From positions 62,001 to 126,000 of the forward strand of contig CANQOK010000004.1 of the NCBI GenBank assembly GCA_947625465.1: DNA of 64,000 bases, read 5' to 3'. Below the pieces are notes generated by a model. That model saw only the letters and a program-made list of their open reading frames with translations. It made no database searches and had not been told where the DNA came from. This document shows, one piece after another, positions 25,048 to 32,757 of the stretch; the first letter of the stretch is position 1, and each line of letters starts with the position of its first letter. The DNA comes from an uncultured Lachnospiraceae bacterium (lineage in GTDB: Bacteria > Bacillota > Clostridia > Lachnospirales > Lachnospiraceae). Both the position numbers and the translations under genes were made by a program.

Positions 25048-27234
25048 ATGAGACGTGAAACCGGAGAGGAGATCGGCTTGCGGATCGCCGAAAACCAGTT
25101 TGAAAGACGAAAAAAAACAGTATATGATTTTATCTGCAGTGATATGTATGTGCCGATGAAGATTAAGGAACTGGCGATTTTCTTTCAGGTTGCGAAAGAA
25201 GACAGGGCAGAACTGGAGGACGTGCTGCAGGCTCTGATCGGGGACGGAAAGATCTGTCTGACAAAACGGGGCAAATATGTGCGCGCGGAATCCGGCGCCC
25301 TGAGCGGAATCTTTGACAGCCATGCAAAAGGCTTCGGCTTTGTCAAAGTGGACGGACTGGAACAGGATATCTATATCCCGGAGGACAGGACGATGCAGGC
25401 GTTTCCCGGCGACAGGGTACTGGTGGCGGTGACGCGGGAAGCCAGGGGCGGCAGACGGTGCGAAGGCATGGTGATCCGGATTCTGGAACACGGAGTTACG
25501 GAGCTGGTAGGCACCTATGAAGATTCCGGGCGCAGCTACGGCTTTGTGGTACCGGATATGGGAAAGATTACGCGGGATATCTTTGTCCCGGCGGAGAAAA
25601 ACCACGGCGCTGTGGACGGGCATAAGGTGGTAGTCCGGATCACGGATTACGGAGATGAGAAACGGAATCCGGAGGGCGAGGTAACAGAGATCCTCGGACA
25701 TCGGAATGATCCCGGAACCGACATCCTCTCGGTTATAAAAAACCGGCAGCTTCCGGTGGAATTCCCGGAAGCGGTGATGGAACAGGCAGCCCATACGCCC
25801 CGGACTGTTTTGCCGCAGGCTTTGGAAGGACGGCAGGATTTCAGGGACTGGCAGACGGTAACCATTGATGGAGAGGACGCCAAAGATCTGGACGATGCGA
25901 TCACTTTGTGCAGGACGGAACAGGGCTATCGGCTGGGCGTGCATATCGCGGATGTGAGTCACTATGTGCCGGAAAACAGTCCGCTCGGTCAGTGCGCCAG
26001 AGAACGGGGAACCAGCATCTATCTGGTGGACCGGGTGATTCCCATGCTGCCGCACGCGCTCTCTAACGGGATCTGTTCCCTGAATGAAGGAGAGAACCGG
26101 CTGACGTTAAGCTGTATCATGGAGATCGATCAGGCGGGAAATGTGACCGATCATCAGATCACGGAAGGCGTGATCCGCTCGGACCGGCGCATGACCTATA
26201 CGGCAGTCCGCCGGATCCTGGAGGATCGGGACCCGGAAACGACCGCGGAATACGAACCGTTTGTGCCCATGTTTGAATTGATGGGGGAATTGTCGGCGCT
26301 GCTACGGAAAAAGCGCCATGCGCGCGGCTCCATCGATTTTGACGTGCCGGAGACCAAGGTAACTCTGGATGAACAAGGCAGGGTATCGGAGATCAAACCC
26401 TATGAAACGAATACGGCGACCAGGATCATTGAAGATTTCATGCTGCTTGCCAACGAGACGGTAGCGGAGCACTTCTACTGGCAGGAACTGCCGTTTATAT
26501 ACCGCAGCCATGAGAAACCGGACGGAGATAAGATTCAAAAGCTCCGGATCCTGATCGAGAATTTTGGCTATCATCTGCATTTGGGCGGTGATGAACTGCA
26601 TCCGAAGAAGCTGCAGCGGCTGATGGAGCAGATCGCGGGGACAGACGAAGAACTGCTGATCGGACGCCTGACGCTGCGTTCCATGCAGCAGGCTAAATAT
26701 ACTACGACAGCGGACGGACATTTCGGGCTGGCAGTCCGGTATTATTGTCACTTTACATCTCCGATCCGCCGCTATCCGGATCTGCAGATCCACCGGATCA
26801 TTAAGGAATCTCTGCATGGAACCCTGGACGAAAAGCGGATTGCCCATTACCGGGAGATCCTGCCGGAGGTGGCGGTTTCTTCCAGCGCTGCGGAACGGCG
26901 CGCGGAAGAGGCTGAGCGGGAAACCGTGAAAATGAAGAAAGCGGAATATATGGAGCGTTATATCGGAGAAGAATTTGAAGGAATTATTTCCGGTGTGAGC
27001 GCTTTCGGATTTTATGTGGAACTGCCCAATACAGCAGAGGGTATGGTGCATGTAACCACTCTGCGGGACGATTATTATGAATATGACGAGGCACATTACT
27101 GTCTGGTCGGCGCGCATACAGGAAATGTATATGCGCTGGGAAGCCGCGTGCGGATCCGTGTAGTCAGGGCGGATAAAGAACTGCGGCAGATTGATTTTGA
27201 AATTGCGGGAGGACGTCATGGCAAAAGAAGATAA
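25048..27234 (+). CDS. rnr: Ribonuclease R
   Basis: A 728-residue processive 3'-5' exoribonuclease that degrades structured RNA and helps tmRNA-tagged mRNA decay. Order seen: an N-terminal winged-helix region, two cold-shock-like OB domains ([15 protein letters not shown] and then a second), the RNB catalytic core with the acidic DAKDLDDAI motif (about residues 281-289) and later [12 protein letters not shown], and a C-terminal S1 domain ([18 protein letters not shown]). The start ATG 25048 follows GGAG by seven bases; a longer frame from 24982 would run through the secG terminator. It overlaps smpB by 17 bases. Confidence 0.96.
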   Translation: MRRETGEEIGLRIAENQFERRKKTVYDFICSDMYVPMKIKELAIFFQVAKEDRAELEDVLQALIGDGKICLTKRGKYVRAESGALSGIFDSHAKGFGFVKVDGLEQDIYIPEDRTMQAFPGDRVLVAVTREARGGRRCEGMVIRILEHGVTELVGTYEDSGRSYGFVVPDMGKITRDIFVPAEKNHGAVDGHKVVVRITDYGDEKRNPEGEVTEILGHRNDPGTDILSVIKNRQLPVEFPEAVMEQAAHTPRTVLPQALEGRQDFRDWQTVTIDGEDAKDLDDAITLCRTEQGYRLGVHIADVSHYVPENSPLGQCARERGTSIYLVDRVIPMLPHALSNGICSLNEGENRLTLSCIMEIDQAGNVTDHQITEGVIRSDRRMTYTAVRRILEDRDPETTAEYEPFVPMFELMGELSALLRKKRHARGSIDFDVPETKVTLDEQGRVSEIKPYETNTATRIIEDFMLLANETVAEHFYWQELPFIYRSHEKPDGDKIQKLRILIENFGYHLHLGGDELHPKKLQRLMEQIAGTDEELLIGRLTLRSMQQAKYTTTADGHFGLAVRYYCHFTSPIRRYPDLQIHRIIKESLHGTLDEKRIAHYREILPEVAVSSSAAERRAEEAERETVKMKKAEYMERYIGEEFEGIISGVSAFGFYVELPNTAEGMVHVTTLRDDYYEYDEAHYCLVGAHTGNVYALGSRVRIRVVRADKELRQIDFEIAGGRHGKRR

Positions 27235-27685
27235 GAAGCTGATTGCCAACAATAAAAAAGCCCGATTCGATTATTTTATCGAGGATACTTACGAGGCGGG
27301 CATCGTGCTGCACGGCACGGAAGTCAAATCTCTGCGCCAGGGAAAATGCAGCATTAAAGAGTCCTTTATCCGGATCGAACAGGGCGAGGTATTGATCTAT
27401 GGCATGAATATCGCCCCCTACGAGCAGGGCAATCTGTTCAATAAAGATCCGCTCCGGGTGCGGAAACTTTTGCTGCACAAAACGGAGATCCGCAAGCTGC
27501 TGGCACAGGTCATGCAGGACGGCTATACGCTGGTGCCGCTGCAGGTTTATTTCAAAGGCAGCCTGGTTAAAATAGAGATCGGGCTGGCAAGAGGCAAGAA
27601 GCAGTATGATAAGCGTCAGACCATTGCCAAAAAGGACCAGCGCCGGGAAGCGGAAAAGGAATTTAAGGTAAAAAATCTGTATTGA
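27218..27685 (+). CDS. smpB: SsrA-binding protein SmpB
   Basis: A 155-residue protein that binds tmRNA and places it in stalled ribosomes. Recognisable parts are [19 protein letters not shown] near the start, [12 protein letters not shown], the central YEQGN segment, and the basic C-terminal tail ([19 protein letters not shown]) that enters the mRNA channel. ATG 27218 follows GGGAGGA and lies inside the end of rnr, so the two are coupled. The ssrA gene it serves begins 64 bases downstream, the usual Firmicute arrangement. Confidence 0.97.
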   Translation: MAKEDKKLIANNKKARFDYFIEDTYEAGIVLHGTEVKSLRQGKCSIKESFIRIEQGEVLIYGMNIAPYEQGNLFNKDPLRVRKLLLHKTEIRKLLAQVMQDGYTLVPLQVYFKGSLVKIEIGLARGKKQYDKRQTIAKKDQRREAEKEFKVKNLY

Positions 27686-27742
27686 CAAACAGGGGGATAT
27701 CGCATAAGATAACAGCACAGGAAAGCGATTTCCCGTTATAAT
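27682..27742 (+). promoter_or_regulatory. Promoters of ssrA
   Basis: A consensus promoter TTGACA (27682-27687), 17 bp, TAAGAT (27705-27710) overlaps the smpB stop codon. A second perfect -10 TATAAT (27737-27742), with a poor -35, ends seven bases before the mature tmRNA 5' end and could start it directly. Confidence 0.7.
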
Positions 27743-27749
27743 TGCATAT

Positions 27750-28085
27750 GGGGCCGCAATGGTTTCGACAGGCTTAATGAAGATGGAGAAGCTATCCGCA
27801 CGCAATGCGTCAAATGGCAAACTTAAATTTAAACGCAAACGATAGAGTTGCATTAGCAGCGTAGTCTGCTTGTCAGTCCCTGATCACTCACAGTCAGGGA
27901 ACCTGGCATCGACTATGTGAGAAACGATATCTGTTAAGCTTTGCTCAGATAGGCGTATCATGAAGCTACTGAAGGCAGCAGGTTGTTCACTCCCGGCTGC
28001 CGGAGGGAATGTTTCTGAATGAACTATGATAGTAGAAGGACATGGGATTTGGGTTTGGACACGGGTTCGACTCCCGTCGGTTCCA
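27750..28085 (+). ncRNA. ssrA: Transfer-messenger RNA
   Basis: A 336-base tmRNA. The 5' GGGGCCG pairs with 3' CGGTTCC to form the tRNA-like acceptor, and the T-arm ACGGGTTCGACTCCCGT is intact; CCA is not encoded. The tag frame ends in ANDRVALAA before TAG at 27862-27864. The resume codon is either GCA 27835 (tag ANDRVALAA) or GCA 27817 (tag ANLNLNANDRVALAA), both followed by AAC. It adds a degradation tag to proteins on stalled ribosomes. It follows smpB directly. Confidence 0.95.
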
Positions 28086-28090
28086 CTTGG

Positions 28091-28124
28091 AAAGTGCCGC
28101 GTCTGCATGATTGCGGCACTTTAA
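28091..28124 (+). terminator. Terminator after ssrA
   Basis: AAAGTGCCGC (28091-28100) and GCGGCACTTT (28113-28122) form a 10-bp stem a few bases after the tmRNA 3' end. The T-run after it is short. Confidence 0.75.
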
Positions 28125-28251
28125 TCTTGCCGTGCAGTCGGAAGCGCGTTTCCGGATTTTGGACGCAAAGAAGCTGGGAGAGCCGTCTAACTCTCCCGCT
28201 GCAGATAGGATATGAGATGAAATGAATTTCAGAAAGGAAACGTCCGGCAGA

Positions 28252-28608
28252 TTATGCCTGTACCGATTCCTGATCCTGGAGCAGCAGATACTGCGCCAGT
28301 GCGTCAATGAAAGCCGCGTTGTTGGGTATCTTAGTCAGCGTGCGGCCGAAAATATCATGGAGCAGTTCTTTGTCGCCATGCTTCCAGATTACGTTTTTCA
28401 CTGTCCGGATATTGCGCTCGGCACTTTCCCGGGTGGTGCGGAAATGAGCGGCGATTTCAACGTACAGTCCTTTGCAGACATATACGATCATCTCAGGTTC
28501 TTCCATCGTTCTGACGATTCCGTATGCGGTATACTGGAAACCGACATACGATCCGTTCACTCCCAGTTCTCTTAATAATTTTTCTGCGTTTGTTTGTTGA
28601 ATTTTCAT
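28252..28608 (-). CDS. Spo0A effector-domain protein without a receiver domain
   Basis: A 118-residue protein that resembles only the C-terminal DNA-binding domain of the sporulation regulator Spo0A. The segments LLRELGVNGSYVGFQYTAYGI, LYVEIAAHF and TRESAERNIRTVKNVIW match the fold (helix-rich, recognition helix in the ESAERNIR region). No receiver domain or phosphorylation site is present, so it cannot be switched by the phosphorelay in the normal way. The start ATG (28608 on the minus strand) is seven bases after GGAGG; an upstream in-frame ATG at 28656 lacks a site. It lies alone, divergent from the two-component pair. It may compete for Spo0A boxes or act as an independent regulator; this is inference. 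Confidence 0.82.
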   Translation of the reverse strand: MKIQQTNAEKLLRELGVNGSYVGFQYTAYGIVRTMEEPEMIVYVCKGLYVEIAAHFRTTRESAERNIRTVKNVIWKHGDKELLHDIFGRTLTKIPNNAAFIDALAQYLLLQDQESVQA

Positions 28609-28647
28609 AGTAGGACCTCCGACTATAATATTAAAATAGTGATACAG

Positions 28648-28653
28648 ATTATA
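28648..28653 (-). promoter_or_regulatory. -10 box of the Spo0A-effector-domain gene
   Basis: On the minus strand a perfect TATAAT precedes the gene by about 40 bases. The -35 region is A/T-rich and not convincing. Confidence 0.45.
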
Positions 28654-28737
28654 CAATACACAATATTAGCAAATTTCGACAGTAGTTTACGAAATAATTA
28701 ACAGAAATTTAATATTTTTCAGGAAAATCGGCCGTTA

Positions 28738-28766
28738 TTGACGAATTTTTGCATCAATGGTACACT
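28738..28766 (+). promoter_or_regulatory. Sigma-A promoter of the LytTR/GHKL pair
   Basis: TTGACG (28738-28743) and an extended -10 (TGG then TACACT, 28761-28766) have a 17-bp spacer. The start codon is about 25 bases after the expected start point. Confidence 0.65.
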
Positions 28767-28797
28767 ATAAAACAGAAAGAGAAAGGATTTAAGAGAT

Positions 28798-29505
28798 ATG
28801 AAAATCGGCATATGCGATGATAATCAATATGACAGAGCCCAGGTGCGTGAGATCTGCAGCGGTCTGCAGGAAGAGATGGGATATCGGTTTGAAATCCTGG
28901 AATTTGAAACGGCAGAAGAACTGTTGGCATATGAAGGGGAAATTGCCATTGTCTTTCTGGATATCATGCTGGGAGAGACGACAGGCCTGGAACTGCGGCG
29001 GCAGCTGATCCGGCAGAGAAAGGATCTCTTTGTGATCTATATGACGGATTATCCGGAATATATTCGGGACAGTCACGGGCGCAACGTGATCGGATTTCTG
29101 GACAAGCCGATCCGGCGCGAGATCCTAAAGCGGTATCTGGAAACGGCGCTCTATGAGAAATTCCTGAATCTGGAGATCAACCTGGGAAACGAGGCGAATC
29201 CGTTCTGGGCGGCCTCTATGGACGTCTGGTATATTAAAAGCCAGCGGAATTACTGTGAATTTGCTCCGCGGGATAAATTTATGATGTCGCGGGATACGCT
29301 GGAGCACTGGAAAGAGCTCCTGGAACCTTATGGTTTTGTGCAGATTCACAGGCAGTATCTGGTGAATCTGACTTATGTAAAGGCTTACGCCAAAGGCGAA
29401 CTGGAACTGACGGAAGGCGAACGTCTGCCCGTGGGGAAAAGCCATGAGAGCAGGTTCCTGCAGGCCTGGTGGGAATATCAGAGAAAGGCGGCGACTTACT
29501 GTTAA
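28798..29505 (+). CDS. LytTR-family response regulator (AgrA/VirR type)
   Basis: A 235-residue response regulator. The receiver domain (1-120) has the acidic pocket CDDN at 6-9, phospho-acceptor Asp 55 in FLDIMLG, Thr 83 and Lys 103 in FLDKP. The C-terminal LytTR DNA-binding domain (about 135-235) shows SQRNYCEF, the IHRQYLVNL segment and a final RLPVGKSHESRF. LytTR proteins bind paired repeats upstream of virulence, bacteriocin or quorum-sensing genes. The gene overlaps the kinase gene by one base (TAATG), forming a pair. No autoinducer-peptide gene (agrD) or agrB is nearby. Confidence 0.93.
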   Translation: MKIGICDDNQYDRAQVREICSGLQEEMGYRFEILEFETAEELLAYEGEIAIVFLDIMLGETTGLELRRQLIRQRKDLFVIYMTDYPEYIRDSHGRNVIGFLDKPIRREILKRYLETALYEKFLNLEINLGNEANPFWAASMDVWYIKSQRNYCEFAPRDKFMMSRDTLEHWKELLEPYGFVQIHRQYLVNLTYVKAYAKGELELTEGERLPVGKSHESRFLQAWWEYQRKAATYC

Positions 29506-30647
29506 TGGTTATTTTGATATTGGAAATAGCGGCCGCGTTTCTCCTGGGAATGACAGTTTATTGGCAGATATTCGTGAAAAAGTGGAAATGGACCGTACAG
29601 GAGGGGATTCTGCCTGTGATCGAGCTGATGATCTGCGCTGAACGGGGACTGGCGGAAGTGTTTCGACTGTCCCTGCAGATCCCCATAGGCAGGCTGCAGG
29701 GCGTTACCTTTTATACGCTGATGATATGGCTGCTGATTCTGGATTTTTTTGCCATTCTGTTTGTATTGCAGCGCAAGAATCTGAACCGCGTCATAAGCGC
29801 CAGATCTTCCCTGTTCTGGCGGGTTGAACTGCAGATCGTCTGCATTGCGATTCTGGCGCTGTATGCGCTTGCCCGCATCCGTATCCGCCTGTTTCCGGCC
29901 GGAAAGAGCACCGAGGAATACCGATGGAACCTGGACTTTTGGATCCTGGTTCTGCTTCCCGTTTTGTTTATGATCGTGCTGCTGATCCAAATGCTGGTCT
30001 GTCAGCTCATCAGCCGGGCGAAGCAGCGGGAACTGATGACGAAGCAGCAGGCAGACTACTATACCAGCCTGCAGCGGAAACAGCAGGAAATACAGCGCTT
30101 CCGTCACGATATGAAGGGGCATTTCCGGATTATGCAGAGTATGATGGCGCAGGAAAATTACAGCGGCGTCCGGCGGTATCTGGGGCAGCTGGAGGGAAAG
30201 ATCCGGCAGATTTCCAACAGCGTCCATGTGGGAAATGACGTGCTGGACGGATTACTGAATACCTATACGGAGCAGATGGAGCAGAAACAGATCAGCTTTT
30301 CCGTGATCGGACAGCTGATCCCGGAATTTCATATGGAACCGATCGATCTGTGTACGGTGTTTACCAATCTGCTGGACAATGCGACGGAGGCCAATGAACA
30401 GCTGCCTTCCGACCGGTGGATCACATTGGAATTCCGGCATTTCCGCGATTCCCAGCAGATCTGGATCCGAAATCACTGTAAACCCGGTCCGGGAAGCGAC
30501 AGCGACGGGACCTGGCATACCACGAAGGAAGACGCCAGGGAACACGGGTTCGGACTGGCCAACGTGATCCGTGTGATCCGGCAGTACCGGGGCAGTATCC
30601 AGATCCGGCAGGAGCAGGATGAATTTACGGTCGTGATCGTTCTGTAG
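29505..30647 (+). CDS. GHKL-domain sensor histidine kinase (AgrC-like)
   Basis: A 380-residue membrane kinase. The N-terminal 165 residues hold four to five membrane helices (clearest at 1-20, 68-88, 104-122 and 138-165), as in AgrC-type peptide sensors. The dimerisation helix carries His 201 in FRHDMKGHF, the likely phosphorylation site. The ATPase domain is of GHKL type with LLDNATEAN (N-box) and EHGFGLANV (G-box). The start is ATG 29505 overlapping the regulator stop; the frame goes up to 29469 but that would add a charged N-terminus. It should phosphorylate the LytTR regulator encoded just before. The ligand is unknown. Confidence 0.9.
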   Translation: MVILILEIAAAFLLGMTVYWQIFVKKWKWTVQEGILPVIELMICAERGLAEVFRLSLQIPIGRLQGVTFYTLMIWLLILDFFAILFVLQRKNLNRVISARSSLFWRVELQIVCIAILALYALARIRIRLFPAGKSTEEYRWNLDFWILVLLPVLFMIVLLIQMLVCQLISRAKQRELMTKQQADYYTSLQRKQQEIQRFRHDMKGHFRIMQSMMAQENYSGVRRYLGQLEGKIRQISNSVHVGNDVLDGLLNTYTEQMEQKQISFSVIGQLIPEFHMEPIDLCTVFTNLLDNATEANEQLPSDRWITLEFRHFRDSQQIWIRNHCKPGPGSDSDGTWHTTKEDAREHGFGLANVIRVIRQYRGSIQIRQEQDEFTVVIVL

Positions 30648-30687
30648 GCGGATTTGCAAAAAAATGCCGAAAAATGTAAAAAAAAGC

Positions 30688-30727
30688 TTGCTTTTTTTGC
30701 AGGGCGTTAGTATGATAAAGTTAGTAT
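30688..30727 (+). promoter_or_regulatory. Promoter of the BlaI/BlaR1-like pair with direct repeats
   Basis: TTGCTT (30688-30693), 17 bp, TATGAT (30711-30716). GTTAGTAT occurs at 30706-30713 and again at 30720-30727, 14 bp apart and covering the -10, which is a plausible site for the BlaI-like repressor. Known BlaI/MecI operators are palindromic, so the assignment is tentative. Confidence 0.6.
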
Positions 30728-30749
30728 AAAATAGTGGAGGTGTCCAGAT

Positions 30750-31142
30750 ATGGAAATAAAAAAACAGGAAAGAAATTTAAGCGCAGCGGAGACTGTGATC
30801 ATGAAAGCAATCTGGGATGCGAAAGAAGATATCGCTGTTCCCGCACTGATCGAACTGCTGCGGACTGATTATGGCAAGGACTATGCCAAGACAACCGTAG
30901 TTACGTTCCTGCTGCATCTGTCCGATAAGGATTTTATCACAACCTATCGGCAGGGACGGCTGTCCTACGTACACGCGCTGAAGAGCGAGGTCGCTTACCG
31001 GGAGAAGCTGGCGAGAGAAAGCGTTGACTTCTGGTTTGAGGGTAATCCCGCGAAGTTGGTATCCGGTCTGTGCCATGCGAAGAAATTTACTAAAAAAGAA
31101 GTAAAAGAAATTCGGGAAATTTTGGATGGACTGGACAATTGA
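30750..31142 (+). CDS. BlaI/MecI-family transcriptional repressor
   Basis: A 130-residue winged-helix repressor. The N-terminal DNA-binding half has the family pattern LSAAETVIMKAIWDAKEDIAV split over residues 9-29, then KTTVVTFLLHLSDKDFITTYRQGRLSYVHAL with the second helix and wing. The C-terminal part forms the dimer helices and ends in EVKEIREILDGLDN. BlaI-type repressors are inactivated by proteolysis when their BlaR1/MecR1 partner senses a signal. The partner gene overlaps its end by 17 bases. No beta-lactamase or penicillin-binding protein gene is next to it, so the target genes are unknown. The ribosome binding site is GGAGG. Confidence 0.93.
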   Translation: MEIKKQERNLSAAETVIMKAIWDAKEDIAVPALIELLRTDYGKDYAKTTVVTFLLHLSDKDFITTYRQGRLSYVHALKSEVAYREKLARESVDFWFEGNPAKLVSGLCHAKKFTKKEVKEIREILDGLDN

Positions 31143-32511
31143 GTTTCTCTATGCGCTTGTGATCACTACGCTCACAGGCAGTATTATGACACTGGCGTGG
31201 TATCTCATCGGCAGGCTCCTCGAATATGCCGGCGTTACGAATATCCTCTACGACCTGCTGAAGGTGGTGCTGGTATTCTACTACGTGCCGGCCGGCTATC
31301 TGGTTTTGCGCCTTAAGCTCGCCTTTTCGGACTATTGGGAAGCCTATATATTTATCAAGACGCCGCTGATCCTGTATATCAGCTACGGGATTACCGCTCT
31401 GTGGCTGGCAGGCGTGATCTGGGGTGTTGTACGCTGTGTCATAGGAATTCGCAAATTACATAACCGGTGCGCAGACGCGATCCCATGTCCCTTGGAGGTT
31501 CAGGAGCAGTTCGCGGCGGTCTGCGCCGAGATGCATATTTCCGCGAAGCGTGTGGGGATTGTCAGAAGCTACCGGGTGCTGGTACCGCAGATCAGCGGGC
31601 TCCTGCGGCCGAAGGTGATGCTTCCGGTCGAGGACTACAGTGAGGAAGAGCTGCGGGTGATCCTGATTCATGAACTGACGCATTACAAAGAGCATGATAT
31701 CTGGCTGAAACAGCTGGCAGCCATAGCAGGGATCCTGCATTTCTTTAATCCGGTTGTCCGGATCCTGATGCGGCTCATTCAGAGGTGGAGTGAATACTCC
31801 TGCGATTTCCATGCCAGCAGACGGGTGGGAAGCTCCAGAGAATACTTCTCCGCCATACTGATGATTGCGGCGGGCGATGCGTATCAGAATTATTTCAGTC
31901 CTCAGTTGACCGAAGGGAAAAATGAGTTAACGGAAAGGATTGAGCGTATGGTTAAGAATCAGCATGTAAAGCCCTACACCAGACTTCGTGCCGTGACCGC
32001 CATGGTGCTGGCTCTGGTTTTGAGTACCGGTTCCATTTACGGAGCTACCCTCTCAGCGATGGAGCTGTATGAATCCGTGTATGCCGGCACGGAAACCGCT
32101 GTGGAAGAAGTGATGCCGGCAGTACCGGAGCCGGTTGAGGTTCGGGAGAAGCTCTCTCCGGCGGAGGCGGTGACCTTTGCTGCTATGCCGAAGGCGGATG
32201 TAGAACCCAATGAAGATGGTTCCTATGGATTTAACTGGAATGTAAAAGCCCACGGCGTTGCCCTGACGAAGAACTTTAAAGCCTATAAGGGTGGATGTAT
32301 TGCTGTGACGGTTTTGATTAATCCTAACAATGTCACCGTACAGGTCGGCATCATTGAGCCGGACGGGTTCAAGCGGTATGTGAAGATCACCGGATATGGA
32401 AGTCACCTATTTTATCTGAACAGTACCGGCAGCTACAACGTGATCATAGAGAACAAGACGGACACACCGGTCAATGTAATTGGAAGTTATTTGATAAGAG
32501 ATAGTTACTAA
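31126..32511 (+). CDS. M56-family membrane metallopeptidase, BlaR1/MecR1-like, lacking the penicillin sensor
   Basis: A 461-residue membrane protease. Three to four N-terminal membrane helices (about 5-30, 38-61, 78-106) are followed by the cytoplasmic zinc protease domain with HELTHYKEHD (His 182, Glu 183, His 186) and the downstream RWSEYSCDFHA segment. Another membrane helix lies at about 287-306. The outer C-terminal region has only about 150 residues: a short linker, then a predicted beta-sandwich of about 110 residues (from AVTFAAMPKADV on). True BlaR1/MecR1 end in a beta-lactam-binding domain with SxxK and KTG motifs, which are absent. It should cleave the BlaI-like repressor in response to a different signal. 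It overlaps the repressor gene by 17 bases. Confidence 0.9.
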   Translation: MDWTIEFLYALVITTLTGSIMTLAWYLIGRLLEYAGVTNILYDLLKVVLVFYYVPAGYLVLRLKLAFSDYWEAYIFIKTPLILYISYGITALWLAGVIWGVVRCVIGIRKLHNRCADAIPCPLEVQEQFAAVCAEMHISAKRVGIVRSYRVLVPQISGLLRPKVMLPVEDYSEEELRVILIHELTHYKEHDIWLKQLAAIAGILHFFNPVVRILMRLIQRWSEYSCDFHASRRVGSSREYFSAILMIAAGDAYQNYFSPQLTEGKNELTERIERMVKNQHVKPYTRLRAVTAMVLALVLSTGSIYGATLSAMELYESVYAGTETAVEEVMPAVPEPVEVREKLSPAEAVTFAAMPKADVEPNEDGSYGFNWNVKAHGVALTKNFKAYKGGCIAVTVLINPNNVTVQVGIIEPDGFKRYVKITGYGSHLFYLNSTGSYNVIIENKTDTPVNVIGSYLIRDSY

Positions 32512-32575
32512 GAACTGAAGTATTCATCAGGCAGTTCTAATTTATAATAGAATATGCAAGTCTCCAAACGGGGAA

Positions 32576-32614
32576 GGGCAGAGGAAGCGATTCTCTCTGC
32601 CTTTTCTCTTTTCC
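32576..32614 (+). terminator. Terminator after the BlaI/BlaR1-like pair
   Basis: GGCAGAG (32577-32583) and CTCTGCC (32595-32601) form the stem, followed by TTTTCTCTTTTCC. Confidence 0.82.
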
Positions 32615-32648
32615 GGCGGAAAAATGCGTGTTTTTTGAAATTTTTTCC

Positions 32649-32677
32649 TTGCTTATTTGAATTGAATCCAGTACAAT
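32649..32677 (+). promoter_or_regulatory. Sigma-A promoter of the LacI-family gene
   Basis: TTGCTT (32649-32654) and TACAAT (32672-32677) are 17 bp apart. Confidence 0.75.
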
Positions 32678-32698
32678 GAATTTATAACAAAGTGCACA

Positions 32699-32717
32699 AT
32701 TTTCACACGGTGAAAAT
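32699..32717. promoter_or_regulatory. Palindromic operator candidate for the LacI-family regulator
   Basis: ATTTTCAC and GTGAAAAT are perfect 8-bp inverted repeats around ACG, placed about 20 bases after the -10 of the regulator's own promoter. The position and shape suggest autorepression. Confidence 0.7.
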
Positions 32718-32757
32718 GGTTATATCATACAAAATTCATAGGAAAGGAGGAAGTTTT

